A stretch of DNA of 36,992 nucleotides from Candidatus Rifleibacteriota bacterium (GTDB lineage: Bacteria; Muiribacteriota; Ozemobacteria; Ozemobacterales; Ozemobacteraceae): NCBI GenBank assembly GCA_015233155.1, contig JADFYG010000041.1, forward strand, positions 1 through 36,992. Reading direction: 5' to 3'. Shown here piece after piece: positions 17,588 to 24,663 of this stretch (positions within the stretch are counted from its first letter, which is position 1; every line of letters begins with the position of its first letter). Position numbers and translations under genes: made by a program. The notes under the pieces are model-generated. The model was not told where the DNA came from and searched no databases. It saw nothing but the letters and a program-made list of their open reading frames with translations.

Positions 17588-17616
17588 TTCGACGATATTT
17601 CAAGAAGTTGTATAAT
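17588..17616 (+). promoter_or_regulatory. Promoter of the Dabb gene
   Basis: TTCGAC (17588-17593) and TATAAT (17611-17616) are separated by exactly 17 bases. GGAGG follows about 10 bases later and leads into the Dabb start codon, so the leader is very short. The match at -35 is moderate, at -10 perfect. Confidence 0.55.
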
Positions 17617-17638
17617 ACGTTATTGGAGGAAGAGCGAA

Positions 17639-17965
17639 ATGATTCGACACATCGTTTTATGGAAATTCAAGGATGAAGCTGGCGGAAAGACAAAAGACGA
17701 GAATCTGCGCATGATACGCAGCATACTCGATGAGCTTCCAGCCAAAATCTCCGATATCAGACAGTTCGAAGTCGGGATCAACATTACGAAGGATACGGCC
17801 GCATACGATCTGGCCTTAATATCCGCTTTTGACGACGAGGATGCATTAAGGCGCTATCAAGCCCATCCGGAACATCAGAAACTGGTAGACGCCTTGCGAA
17901 AAGTTCGCGAAAGTCGTGTCATCGCAGATTTTCCCATTTTGGACAAATCCGGCAGACTGATTTAG
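17639..17965 (+). CDS. Dabb-family (stress-responsive alpha/beta barrel) protein
   Basis: A 108-residue protein with the Dabb signature: MIRHIVLWKFKDEA at the start, a middle IRQFEVGINI strand, and the region AYDLALISAFDDEDALRRYQAHPEHQKL, ending in a short strand VIADFPI. Dabb domains form small ferredoxin-like dimers; some are enzymes and many are uncharacterised. It fills a single domain and has no signal peptide, so it is cytoplasmic. The start follows GGAGGAAGAG. It is divergent from the regulator gene. A copy of repeat family 1 begins 18 bp after its stop. A specific reaction cannot be inferred. Confidence 0.88.
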   Translation: MIRHIVLWKFKDEAGGKTKDENLRMIRSILDELPAKISDIRQFEVGINITKDTAAYDLALISAFDDEDALRRYQAHPEHQKLVDALRKVRESRVIADFPILDKSGRLI

Positions 17966-17982
17966 TGTGCAAACTGAAGAGT

Positions 17983-18078
17983 ACTTGCAGTATTCACGAA
18001 ACATCACGCAGGGTTTGAAACCCGCCCCTGCAAATGGACGATGCATATTCACTCATGATTGCCACATAATTTGCAAGT
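17983..18078 (+). repeat. Dispersed hairpin repeat, family 1, copy B
   Basis: Same element as at 2011 and 23982. It begins ACTTGCAGTATTCACG and ends AATTTGCAAGT, making clear inverted ends. Five bases of the left arm of the G+C-rich core are missing compared with the third copy, but GGGTTT-G-AAACCC still pairs. It lies in the gap between the Dabb stop codon and the promoter of the hybrid kinase. Confidence 0.85.
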
Positions 18079-18140
18079 TGCTCTGAATCTAAATTTTTTC
18101 TTGAACCAGCTCATCGGTCCATGATAAAGTACTGAACAAG

Positions 18141-18170
18141 TTGACATAGGAAATTTTCCTATAATATAAA
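18141..18170 (+). promoter_or_regulatory. Promoter of the hybrid kinase with a 17-bp palindrome
   Basis: TTGACA (18141-18146) is a perfect -35 element. TATAAA at 18165-18170 gives an 18-bp spacer; TATAAT at 18160 would be too close. The spacer is occupied by ATAGGAAATTTTCCTAT (18146-18162), 8-bp perfect arms around one central base. A palindrome in this position is typical of a repressor operator. The kinase start codon is ~70 bp downstream. Confidence 0.6.
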
Positions 18171-18241
18171 TTGAATACTGTATTCTTTGATGAAGAGATC
18201 TTGAAAAATACTCCTATTCGCACGGTGCAAACGGTAAAACA

Positions 18242-20536
18242 ATGAGCAAGCCTTTGAGGGTTCTTTTTGTTGAAGATTCCGCCGACGATGCCGATCTCGC
18301 GATTCGCGAACTTCGTAACGGCGGTTTTGATGTTACATTCGAGCGCATCGAAACTCCGGCCGGAATGACAGACCGTCTTAACTCCCCCCCCTGGGATCTG
18401 ATCATTTCAGACTACGTCATGCCTCGATTCAGCGGTTTAGCCGCTCTCAAGATGGTCCAGGAGCACAACGTAGACATTCCGTTCATTATCATTTCCGGGA
18501 AAATAGGCGAAGATATTGCCGTTGAAGCCATGAAAGCCGGTGCTCACGATTATTTCGTCAAGGGAAAACTTACCCGCCTCGCTCCGGCAGTTGACCGGGA
18601 ACTCCGGGAGGCAGAGGTAAGACGCGAGCGGCAACGGTCTGACGAGCGTCTGCGCCGGAATGCCTTCGAATTAAGCGCCATTTTCCAGGCTTTACCCGAC
18701 CTTTATTTTCGACTGTCTTCCGAAGGAGTCATTCTGGACTGCAAAGGTGGATTCCTGTCCGGCACACTTCTTCCGCCAGACCGCCTCATCGGAAGATCTC
18801 TCGAAGATATATTTCAGACACCGATTTCGGTCGAATATCGCAAAGCAATCACCGGTATTTGCAGTGGTCAACCCCTCGTCGTTTTTGAGTATTCCGATTC
18901 GATGAACGACGGAGAGCATTTTTTTGAAGCGCGATATGTCCCGTTGCTCGAAAATCAGGTTATGGCTATAGTTCGTGACATCACAACTCGTCGCAGAGCA
19001 GAACTCGCCCTCGAAAAAAGCGAAAAACGCTTCCGTTCGGTCGTGGAAACAGCCAGTGATGCTATCGTGACAACCGACGCCACGGGAAAAATACAATTCT
19101 GGAATTCTGCTGCGGAAACAATTTTCGGCTATTCAGAAAAAGATATACTCGGCAAATCCCTGGAACTTATCATAGCAGATTCTTCCCATGCAAATCTCGA
19201 TGAAATAATGACTTCCGTGTTCCACAACTTTGGTTCTTCTCAGGCCACAAGAGTCTTGGAGATCTCCGGTCGACGCAGCAACGGAACTGAGTTTCCGGCG
19301 GAATTATCACTATCTTCATGGAAAAGCGATCTCACCGCTTTTGCAACGGCTATTCTGCGTGATATCAGTCGCCGGAAAAGTCTGGAGCGCGATATCCTGC
19401 GCGCCGGAAAGCTCGAATCACTTGGCACTCTTGCCGGCGGCATTGCCCATGATTTCAACAACCTCCTCACGACTGTTTTCGGAAGCATAAGCCTCGCTCG
19501 TCAAAATCTGCAAAATTCAGAGAAACTCGAAAAGCTTCTTGATTCCGCCGAGACGGCATGCAAGCATGCCGCCGGACTGACGCGTAAGCTTCTCATTTTT
19601 TCAAAGGGCGGAATGCCTCACAGAGTTTCCTCTTCTATTGAAGAGACGATCCGGGGCGCTGGAACCGCTCTCCCCACCGGCACTCTTGCAAGAACCGAAT
19701 TTCATATCCCGAAAGACTTATGGCCAGCCAATGTCGATGCCGATCAGATCGGTCAGGTCATACAAAATCTGGTTTTAAACGCTGATCAGGCAATGCCCCA
19801 TGGCGGGAATATAATCATTCGCGCTGAAAACGTGATCATTGATAAAGATAATCAGCTTTCCGTTCCCCCTGGCAGGTACATTAAATTATCCATATCTGAC
19901 CAAGGCATCGGTATTCCCCTCGAGAATCAAACACGAATTTTCGATCCTTATTTCACGACCAAATCCAAAGGCACCGGACTCGGACTTTCAATCGTCTATT
20001 CCATTATAAAAAAACATGATGGCTTCATAACGCTTTCCTCTCAGCCCGGAGAGGGTACAATTTTTTATCTTTACCTCCCGGCATCCTTTCCCCACTCTGA
20101 AAATACGTCGATTGAGGCTGGTGAAACTCAAAATCGTAACCGCATACTGGTAATGGATGACGAAATCTCAATACGTGAACTGCTCGGTATGGCTCTTCGC
20201 GATTCAGGTTTCGACGTGGTTCTTGCCCGAGATGGAACCGAAGCGATTAAGCTTTTTAAAAGTGGGCTCGATGCGGGAACCCCCTTCTCTCTCGCCCTCC
20301 TTGATTTGTCCATTCCCGGTGCCATGGGCGGCCAGGAGACCCTGGAGCACCTGCGCAAGATTAACCCGGAAATCAAAGCCATCGTTTCGAGCGGTTATTC
20401 CGACGATCAGACAACTGCTGATTTCCACAAACTTGGATTCAATGCGGTTCTATCAAAACCATATGATCTGGAACAGATGATCAGTCTCCTGAATCGCGTT
20501 ATTTCAGATAATTTGTCTGAAAAATGCGTCGAGTGA
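18242..20536 (+). CDS. Hybrid sensor kinase, REC-PAS-PAS-HisKA-HATPase-REC
   Basis: A 764-residue cytoplasmic signalling protein with no membrane segment. Domains in order: receiver (1-~125, phosphoacceptor D57, DYVMPRFSG), a first PAS-like domain (~140-255), a second PAS (~262-385, ETASDAIVTTDATGKIQFWN), a dimerisation domain with GGIAHDFNN and H403, an ATPase domain (NLVLNADQAM, DQGIGIP, GTGLGLSIVYSI), then a C-terminal receiver with D688 (LLDLSIPGAMGG). The GIAHDFNN H-box and C-terminal receiver are the usual soluble hybrid form; the added N-terminal receiver implies input from another kinase. No ribosome site is obvious before the ATG. The output partner is not adjacent; the NtrC-type regulator ~9 kb away is one candidate. 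Confidence 0.92.
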   Translation: MSKPLRVLFVEDSADDADLAIRELRNGGFDVTFERIETPAGMTDRLNSPPWDLIISDYVMPRFSGLAALKMVQEHNVDIPFIIISGKIGEDIAVEAMKAGAHDYFVKGKLTRLAPAVDRELREAEVRRERQRSDERLRRNAFELSAIFQALPDLYFRLSSEGVILDCKGGFLSGTLLPPDRLIGRSLEDIFQTPISVEYRKAITGICSGQPLVVFEYSDSMNDGEHFFEARYVPLLENQVMAIVRDITTRRRAELALEKSEKRFRSVVETASDAIVTTDATGKIQFWNSAAETIFGYSEKDILGKSLELIIADSSHANLDEIMTSVFHNFGSSQATRVLEISGRRSNGTEFPAELSLSSWKSDLTAFATAILRDISRRKSLERDILRAGKLESLGTLAGGIAHDFNNLLTTVFGSISLARQNLQNSEKLEKLLDSAETACKHAAGLTRKLLIFSKGGMPHRVSSSIEETIRGAGTALPTGTLARTEFHIPKDLWPANVDADQIGQVIQNLVLNADQAMPHGGNIIIRAENVIIDKDNQLSVPPGRYIKLSISDQGIGIPLENQTRIFDPYFTTKSKGTGLGLSIVYSIIKKHDGFITLSSQPGEGTIFYLYLPASFPHSENTSIEAGETQNRNRILVMDDEISIRELLGMALRDSGFDVVLARDGTEAIKLFKSGLDAGTPFSLALLDLSIPGAMGGQETLEHLRKINPEIKAIVSSGYSDDQTTADFHKLGFNAVLSKPYDLEQMISLLNRVISDNLSEKCVE

Positions 20537-20667
20537 GAAGAGACTGTTTCCGTGTGCCCGCAGAAGAATTTTCGCCCCCGGGAAAAACATGAGAAAATTT
20601 CTTTTCTGGTTTTCGTAGCAAAGACATGGTAGAATCCGCCCGATTCTTCTCTTAGGCGGCAAGCCGC

Positions 20668-21360
20668 GTGCATCCGATTTTGTATTTTATTGCAGCTTAC
20701 ACGGTTGGAGCTATTCCAACCGGGTATTTGGCCGCACGTCTGACCGGTCGTCCGAGTATATTCCTCCCCGGAGAAAGAACTCCCTGTTACGCCGGTGATG
20801 TATATAAAATACTCGGAATGCCCCTCGGTATTTTTGTAACATTTCTGGATGTCCTGAAGGGCTGCGTCGTGGTCTGGCCACTTGTAGACCTGATGATGGG
20901 CCCCGGGAATCTGCTTCCATGGTGGGTTGTCGCTTTTGGCGGTTTGCTGGTTGTGATCGGCCACAGCCACTCGCTATTTCTTGGTTTCCGCGGTGGCCGA
21001 GGATTGGCAACGTCTTTCGGGGTACTTTTCTGTCTTCTTCCTGTTCCGACACTGCTTTCCTGCTTTATTTGGGCAGCACTTTCTTTCTGGGGACTTTCCA
21101 CCCGCCCGGGAGCTCTGAGCAGCGCAGGAGCCATGCCGTTGTTCAGTATTCCATGGGTCTGGTGGGTTCAACCCGAACGTGTTAATTATCTGTTTGTTGT
21201 AGCTTTTTTATCCCTCTGGACTCTTTACGAATACAGGGAAAGCCTGATGAGCTATATGGGCTTGAGATCAGTGGCTCCACCGCCACCACCTCCTGTGGCC
21301 CCTGCCCCAGGCGCTATGCCACCCGAGTCACTCTCCAAGACTGAAGACAAATCTGAATGA
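20668..21360 (+). CDS. Divergent PlsY-like glycerol-3-phosphate acyltransferase
   Basis: A 230-residue membrane protein resembling PlsY, which makes lysophosphatidic acid from acyl-phosphate and glycerol-3-phosphate. Support: N-terminal YTVGAIPTGYLAARLTGR, DVLKG near 61-65 in the position of the DxxKG motif, and HSHSLFLGFRGGRGLATSFG near 94-113, which matches the H-x-F-P-V-F-FKGGKG-AT motif. The first conserved motif, normally GSGNxGATN, is replaced here by GERTPCYAGDVYK, so activity is uncertain. The C-terminal ~25 residues are a Pro/Ala-rich tail (PPPPPPVAPAPG) not usual in the family. The start is GTG, with a GCGGC-AA-GCCGC hairpin right before it. Five to six membrane segments are likely. 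Confidence 0.8.
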   Translation: MHPILYFIAAYTVGAIPTGYLAARLTGRPSIFLPGERTPCYAGDVYKILGMPLGIFVTFLDVLKGCVVVWPLVDLMMGPGNLLPWWVVAFGGLLVVIGHSHSLFLGFRGGRGLATSFGVLFCLLPVPTLLSCFIWAALSFWGLSTRPGALSSAGAMPLFSIPWVWWVQPERVNYLFVVAFLSLWTLYEYRESLMSYMGLRSVAPPPPPPVAPAPGAMPPESLSKTEDKSE

Positions 21361-21478
21361 GGCGCGACGCGAGTCGAACTGACACATAGTAGCGAATCGG
21401 TGGATCGCTCGGGTATGGCACATAAACGTTTTGTGAATGGTATTACAACGATATTGCCAGTTACTTATGAGTTAAAGC

Positions 21479-22183
21479 TCAGGGCTTAGATTTCCGGGTT
21501 TCTTCGGCGGGTTTGTCAGCTGGAGAATAGGAAATAATAAAAGTGCCCTTTCCAACCTCCAGCTTTAGCGATTCGAGACTGCTCCCTTTCAGGAATATTG
21601 CAAGAAGTTCCTTTTGGGCAAACGGTTCTACTACTGAAAATGGCGGCTTGGGAACGATTTCCACTTTTCCGAGTCGTCGAGCACGATCGAAATACAGAGT
21701 AAGCAAATAGACTGACAGGGTAAAACGACTGTATTTCCCGAACGCATACGAATATGGTCTTGCACCGAATCGACTGAGCTCCCGCTCTACTTCCTGAATC
21801 GGACATCCGAACAGGCCAATCGGAGTGGCGGGTGCCGCAAGGTGGTTGTCGAGAGCCGGGTCATAGTTAATACTCGGAGTTATGTTCTGCTTAGATGTCC
21901 CTGAAGCAGTTGCTCCGGACGTTGATGCTTTCAGTGAGGTCGCCGAAGCCCCATCAGCCACAGGGACAAAAGCCGGCGGAAATCCATTATATGACGGAAT
22001 GTTGACTACCGGGAGCTGCGCGTTGAGTTGAGCGCCGGCCTGCGCGAAAGATATTGAATCAGAAGGCAAAGAAACTTCACTGCGCTGTTGTCCAAAAGCG
22101 GTTATTTCGCTCAATAAAATCGACGAGAGAATAACAATCTTCACCAGATGTAAATTCTTGAAATAATAGTTCATCTCGTTCAT
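21479..22183 (-). CDS. Exported protein of unknown function
   Basis: A protein of about 234 residues. I place the start at 22183 (or 22174) rather than an earlier ATG at 22219, because a clean signal peptide begins there (KNLHLVKIVILSSILLSEITAFGQQ) and because the longer form would leave only 32 bp for two divergent promoters. The region after the signal is Ser/Ala/Thr/Gly-rich, likely flexible (~60-110). The C-terminal ~110 residues form a compact domain with GCPIQEVERELSRFGARPYSYAFGK, then alternating strands. I do not recognise a family. It is divergent from the carbonic-anhydrase-like gene. The periplasm is its likely location. Confidence 0.65.
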   Translation of the reverse strand: MNEMNYYFKNLHLVKIVILSSILLSEITAFGQQRSEVSLPSDSISFAQAGAQLNAQLPVVNIPSYNGFPPAFVPVADGASATSLKASTSGATASGTSKQNITPSINYDPALDNHLAAPATPIGLFGCPIQEVERELSRFGARPYSYAFGKYSRFTLSVYLLTLYFDRARRLGKVEIVPKPPFSVVEPFAQKELLAIFLKGSSLESLKLEVGKGTFIISYSPADKPAEETRKSKP

Positions 22184-22251
22184 TATACCGGAATTCAGTA
22201 TTTCTGAGAGCCGGGGCATTAAAATTTCATTTCATACTATGGAGAAAAGTC

Positions 22252-22785
22252 ATGATAAAGGCATACAAAGGCATACAACCTCGCATCGCCGAAACTTGCT
22301 TCATCGCTGAAACTGCCGTTGTAATTGGAAACGTCGACATCGGACCGGATGTCGGAATTTGGTATGGAGTCACTATTCGTGGGGATGTTAATACCATCAG
22401 TATCGGCGCTGAAACTAATATCCAGGATGGGAGCGTAGTGCATGTGGACAGTCATCCCAGCGGGAAATCCCGCGGCCGGACGAGTATCGGGCGACGGGTG
22501 ACAATCGGGCACGGTGCCATAATTCATGCGTGCGATATAGGTGACGAATGCCTTATAGGCATGGGTGCCATAATCCTGTCCGGGGCTAAAATCAGCGAGG
22601 GAAGCCTTGTCGCGGCCGGTTCACTTGTAAGAGAGGGGCAGGAATTCCCCCCGGGTTCTCTTATCGCCGGAAATCCCGCCGACGTAAAAAAAGTTATATC
22701 TCCTGAACAACGTGAATCCATAAGAAGTTCGGCAAAACACTATGTAGAACTCGCTCACGAATATCGTGGCAACCCCTCACTTTGA
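22252..22785 (+). CDS. Gamma-carbonic-anhydrase-like hexapeptide protein
   Basis: A 177-residue left-handed beta-helix protein of the gamma-carbonic anhydrase/YrdA/PaaY group. Hexapeptide repeats run through residues ~15-140. Hallmarks are TIRGDVNTISIG (residues ~41-52), NIQDGSVVHVD, and the metal-binding histidines in VHVDSHPSG, TIGHGAIIHAC. The end (GNPADVKKVISPEQ) matches the family's C-terminal helix. Such proteins form zinc- or iron-bound trimers; some are carbonic anhydrases, others have unknown activity. GGAGAAAAG sits before the ATG. It is followed 83 bp later by the PfpI-rubrerythrin fusion gene and may share regulation with it. Confidence 0.9.
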   Translation: MIKAYKGIQPRIAETCFIAETAVVIGNVDIGPDVGIWYGVTIRGDVNTISIGAETNIQDGSVVHVDSHPSGKSRGRTSIGRRVTIGHGAIIHACDIGDECLIGMGAIILSGAKISEGSLVAAGSLVREGQEFPPGSLIAGNPADVKKVISPEQRESIRSSAKHYVELAHEYRGNPSL

Positions 22786-22846
22786 CTTAGCCTTACCCCC
22801 GGTGTTATCCTGAAGTCATAGTTCAATATAATTTTACGGAGGTTAT

Positions 22847-22861
22847 CGGGGAATATCCCCG
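22847..22861 (+). promoter_or_regulatory. Small hairpin between ribosome site and start codon
   Basis: CGGGGA-ATA-TCCCCG forms a 6-bp stem with a three-base ATA loop. It lies between a strong ACGGAGG (22836-22842) and the ATG at 22869. Removing the 15-base hairpin brings the two to about 11 bases apart. A second weaker ribosome site, GGAAAG (22861-22866), is directly before the ATG. A very similar hairpin, GGGAA-ATA-TTCCC, precedes the secreted protease gene (27643-27655). Confidence 0.5.
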
Positions 22862-22868
22862 GAAAGCC

Positions 22869-23900
22869 ATGGATTTGAAAAATAAAAATATTGCGATTCT
22901 CGTAGCTCCCAAGTTTCAAGAAGATGAGGTCTTGTCACCTCGCCGTCACCTCATGGACCTGGGAGCTGAAGTCACATTAGTCGGCCTGCATAAAGGACCG
23001 TGCAGTTCCAAGGGACAAACAACAGTTGATGTCACTGCACTCATCGACGACGTGCATCAAAATCAGTTCGACGGACTGATTATTCCCGGCGGAGGAGCCC
23101 CGGAAACCCTCCGACAAAACAAGAGCATCCTGAACTTTGTGCGAGCATTCATGCAGGAGGCCAGACCGGTCGGCGCCATCTGCCACGGTCCTCAGGTCCT
23201 CATTTCCACCGGTTCCACCTGGTGTCGCTCCCTGACAGGATACCCCGGAATCAAGGATGATCTTATAAATGCCGGAGCAGTATACCTCGACCAGGAAGTC
23301 GTCGTAGACGGAAATCTCGTTACCTCGCGATTCCCCGGGGACCTTCCAGCTTTCAACAAAGCATTTACCGACCTGCTGTGTAAATATGACAAGGTGCGTG
23401 CTCCATGGGCACATGCCAGCCCATCCCAAGTCATTGAATACGCCATTTTGAATGAAATCAAGGCACTGGCACTTTATGAAAACCTGGCAAAAAAAACCAA
23501 GGACAAGCTTTCAAAGGCAAAATTCAAGTTTTTGGCTGAGACGGAACGTGCGCACAAAGAGCGGCTCGAACGCATGTATGAATTCATGAGCCATGGTAAA
23601 AAAGCGATTCCCAGAGACCTCTGGGAAGAAGGCGGTGAAAGCGTCGATTCCATCAATCCGGATGACGATATTCTGAAAATCCTGAAGGGAGCCATTGCTG
23701 CTGAAGAATCTGCGAATAATCTCTATGTGCAGATTGCCGAAAAGATGACAAACCCGGAGGGACGCCGTATGTTTCTGGAGCTTGCCGAGGACGAATTAAG
23801 CCATCGTCACATGATAGAAGTGGAATATGCCACGCGTGTAGGCCAGGCAATGCCGTCGGCATGGGAAAAAGAACCTTGGTGGAGTGAAGGCGACTGGTAA
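22869..23900 (+). CDS. DJ-1/PfpI domain fused to a rubrerythrin-like ferritin domain
   Basis: A 343-residue fusion. Residues ~5-172 are a DJ-1/PfpI domain: acidic residues near E18-E20, strand IIPGGGAPE at 71-79, and the nucleophile elbow AICHGPQVL with C105 and H106. Residues ~186-325 are a ferritin-like four-helix domain with two rubrerythrin-type iron-ligand sets: E197/E204 and E226-x2-H229 in the first pair, E279/E280 and E309-x2-H312 in the second. Together these suggest a diiron peroxide- or aldehyde-handling protein joined to a redox-sensitive hydrolase/deglycase fold. It has no signal peptide. A strong intrinsic terminator follows 28 bp after the stop, and the gamma-carbonic-anhydrase-like gene is 83 bp upstream. 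The domains are certain; the joint activity is inference. Confidence 0.88.
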   Translation: MDLKNKNIAILVAPKFQEDEVLSPRRHLMDLGAEVTLVGLHKGPCSSKGQTTVDVTALIDDVHQNQFDGLIIPGGGAPETLRQNKSILNFVRAFMQEARPVGAICHGPQVLISTGSTWCRSLTGYPGIKDDLINAGAVYLDQEVVVDGNLVTSRFPGDLPAFNKAFTDLLCKYDKVRAPWAHASPSQVIEYAILNEIKALALYENLAKKTKDKLSKAKFKFLAETERAHKERLERMYEFMSHGKKAIPRDLWEEGGESVDSINPDDDILKILKGAIAAEESANNLYVQIAEKMTNPEGRRMFLELAEDELSHRHMIEVEYATRVGQAMPSAWEKEPWWSEGDW

Positions 23901-23927
23901 TACTTCGTATTTGATTTAAAACACGGC

Positions 23928-23957
23928 ACCGGAAGTCAATTCGACTTCCGGTTTTTT
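23928..23957 (+). terminator. Intrinsic terminator after the PfpI-rubrerythrin fusion
   Basis: ACCGGAAGTC (23928-23937) and GACTTCCGGT (23943-23952) form a perfect 10-bp stem around a five-base loop, followed by a run of six T (23952-23957). This is a textbook rho-independent terminator on the plus strand. Confidence 0.92.
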
Positions 23958-23981
23958 AGGCCTTTTTAAGACCTAAGAGAC

Positions 23982-24083
23982 ACTTGCAATATTCACGAAA
24001 CATCACGCAGGGGCGGGTTTGAATCCCGCCCCTACAAATGGACGATGCGTATTCACTCCTGATTGCCACATAATTTTGCAAGC
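23982..24083 (+). repeat. Dispersed hairpin repeat, family 1, copy C
   Basis: The most complete copy, ~102 bp: ACTTGCAATATTCACG at the left, a GGGGCGGGTTTGAATCCCGC-type hairpin core, and AATTTTGCAAGCT at the right, giving inverted ends. It sits between the terminator at 23928-23957 and the end of the candidate small RNA, so it lies outside any transcript that can be recognised. Confidence 0.85.
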
Positions 24084-24126
24084 TGCTCATAAGCAGTCGA
24101 AATTTGCCAGGAATCTTTAAAATCCT

Positions 24127-24284
24127 AAAAAAAAAGCCCCCGGGTTTTTGAAAAACCGGGGGCAAAGTGAGAGGATCTTTTGAGAGGAATCGCGACATCA
24201 CATCAATTAGATGCGATGAAAATTGTCATTTTGCTCCTTAAACATATTGAGGAAACCATAATCTTAAAGGTAATCATAAAGCTG
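24127..24284 (-). ncRNA. Candidate small RNA with own promoter and terminator
   Basis: On the minus strand, TTTACA (24314-24319) and TATAAT (24291-24296) are separated by exactly 17 bases, giving a start near 24284. Transcription should end at a hairpin (GCCCCCGGTTTTT pairing with AAAAACCCGGGGGC, 24136-24163, one bulge) followed by nine T (24127-24135). The ~158-nt transcript holds three pyrimidine-rich segments, TTTCCTCA, TTCCTCTCA and ATCCTCTCA, which could bind Shine-Dalgarno sequences. It also holds AAGGAG-CAAA-ATG leading an eight-codon frame (MTIFIASN). So it is either a regulatory small RNA or a very short peptide gene. No larger protein frame is credible. Confidence 0.55.
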
Positions 24285-24319
24285 AACTATATTATATAAC
24301 TTTTTATTGCTTCTGTAAA

Positions 24320-24663
24320 TCAGTGTATTCCATTTGTTCACTTCAGAGATCGATTGTAATGAATCTTTATACGCAACCTCCATGCCAGGTGTGAAAATCT
24401 CTTTTAAAGCCACTTTTGTAAAAAATCCGTAAAAGAGCATATTTCGCTCATGTGTGTAAAACGCACGTTTTCGAATTGGCTAAATACCTCTTTATGCACG
24501 TCTTTCTTACGAAATTTCAATTATTCAACAGCCGATTCAACTACGGCAACACGCTTTACCACTGAGTTTTTCGATACATATTCACAGTCGGGAACATACG
24601 TGTGTAAAATTACCACTTCATTTGTAAACAAAATTTTCACATACAAGAGAACGACCTGCAAAA
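24320..24663. other. A+T-rich intergenic region, no gene seen
   Basis: About 340 bp between the small RNA promoter and the end of the membrane protein gene. Plus-strand open frames here lack a ribosome site and any family feature. The region carries repeated GTAAA pentamers on the plus strand at 24418, 24429, 24456, 24604 and 24624; the first two form GTAAA-N6-GTAAA. TGTGTAAAATT at 24601-24611 faces an imperfect AATTTTCACA near 24632-24641. Confidence 0.5.

Noticed and set aside
19415..19440. TTGGCAC...TTGC-like sequence considered as a sigma-54 promoter
   Set aside because: The GG to GC spacing is too short and it lies within the kinase H-box coding region.
20407..20970. 187-codon open frame on the minus strand across the kinase end and PlsY start
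   Set aside because: It overlaps two supported genes on the opposite strand, crosses their boundary and has no recognisable domain.
23956..24201. 81-codon minus-strand frame through the small RNA terminator
   Set aside because: The frame runs straight through a strong hairpin and T run and into a dispersed repeat, so a protein is implausible.
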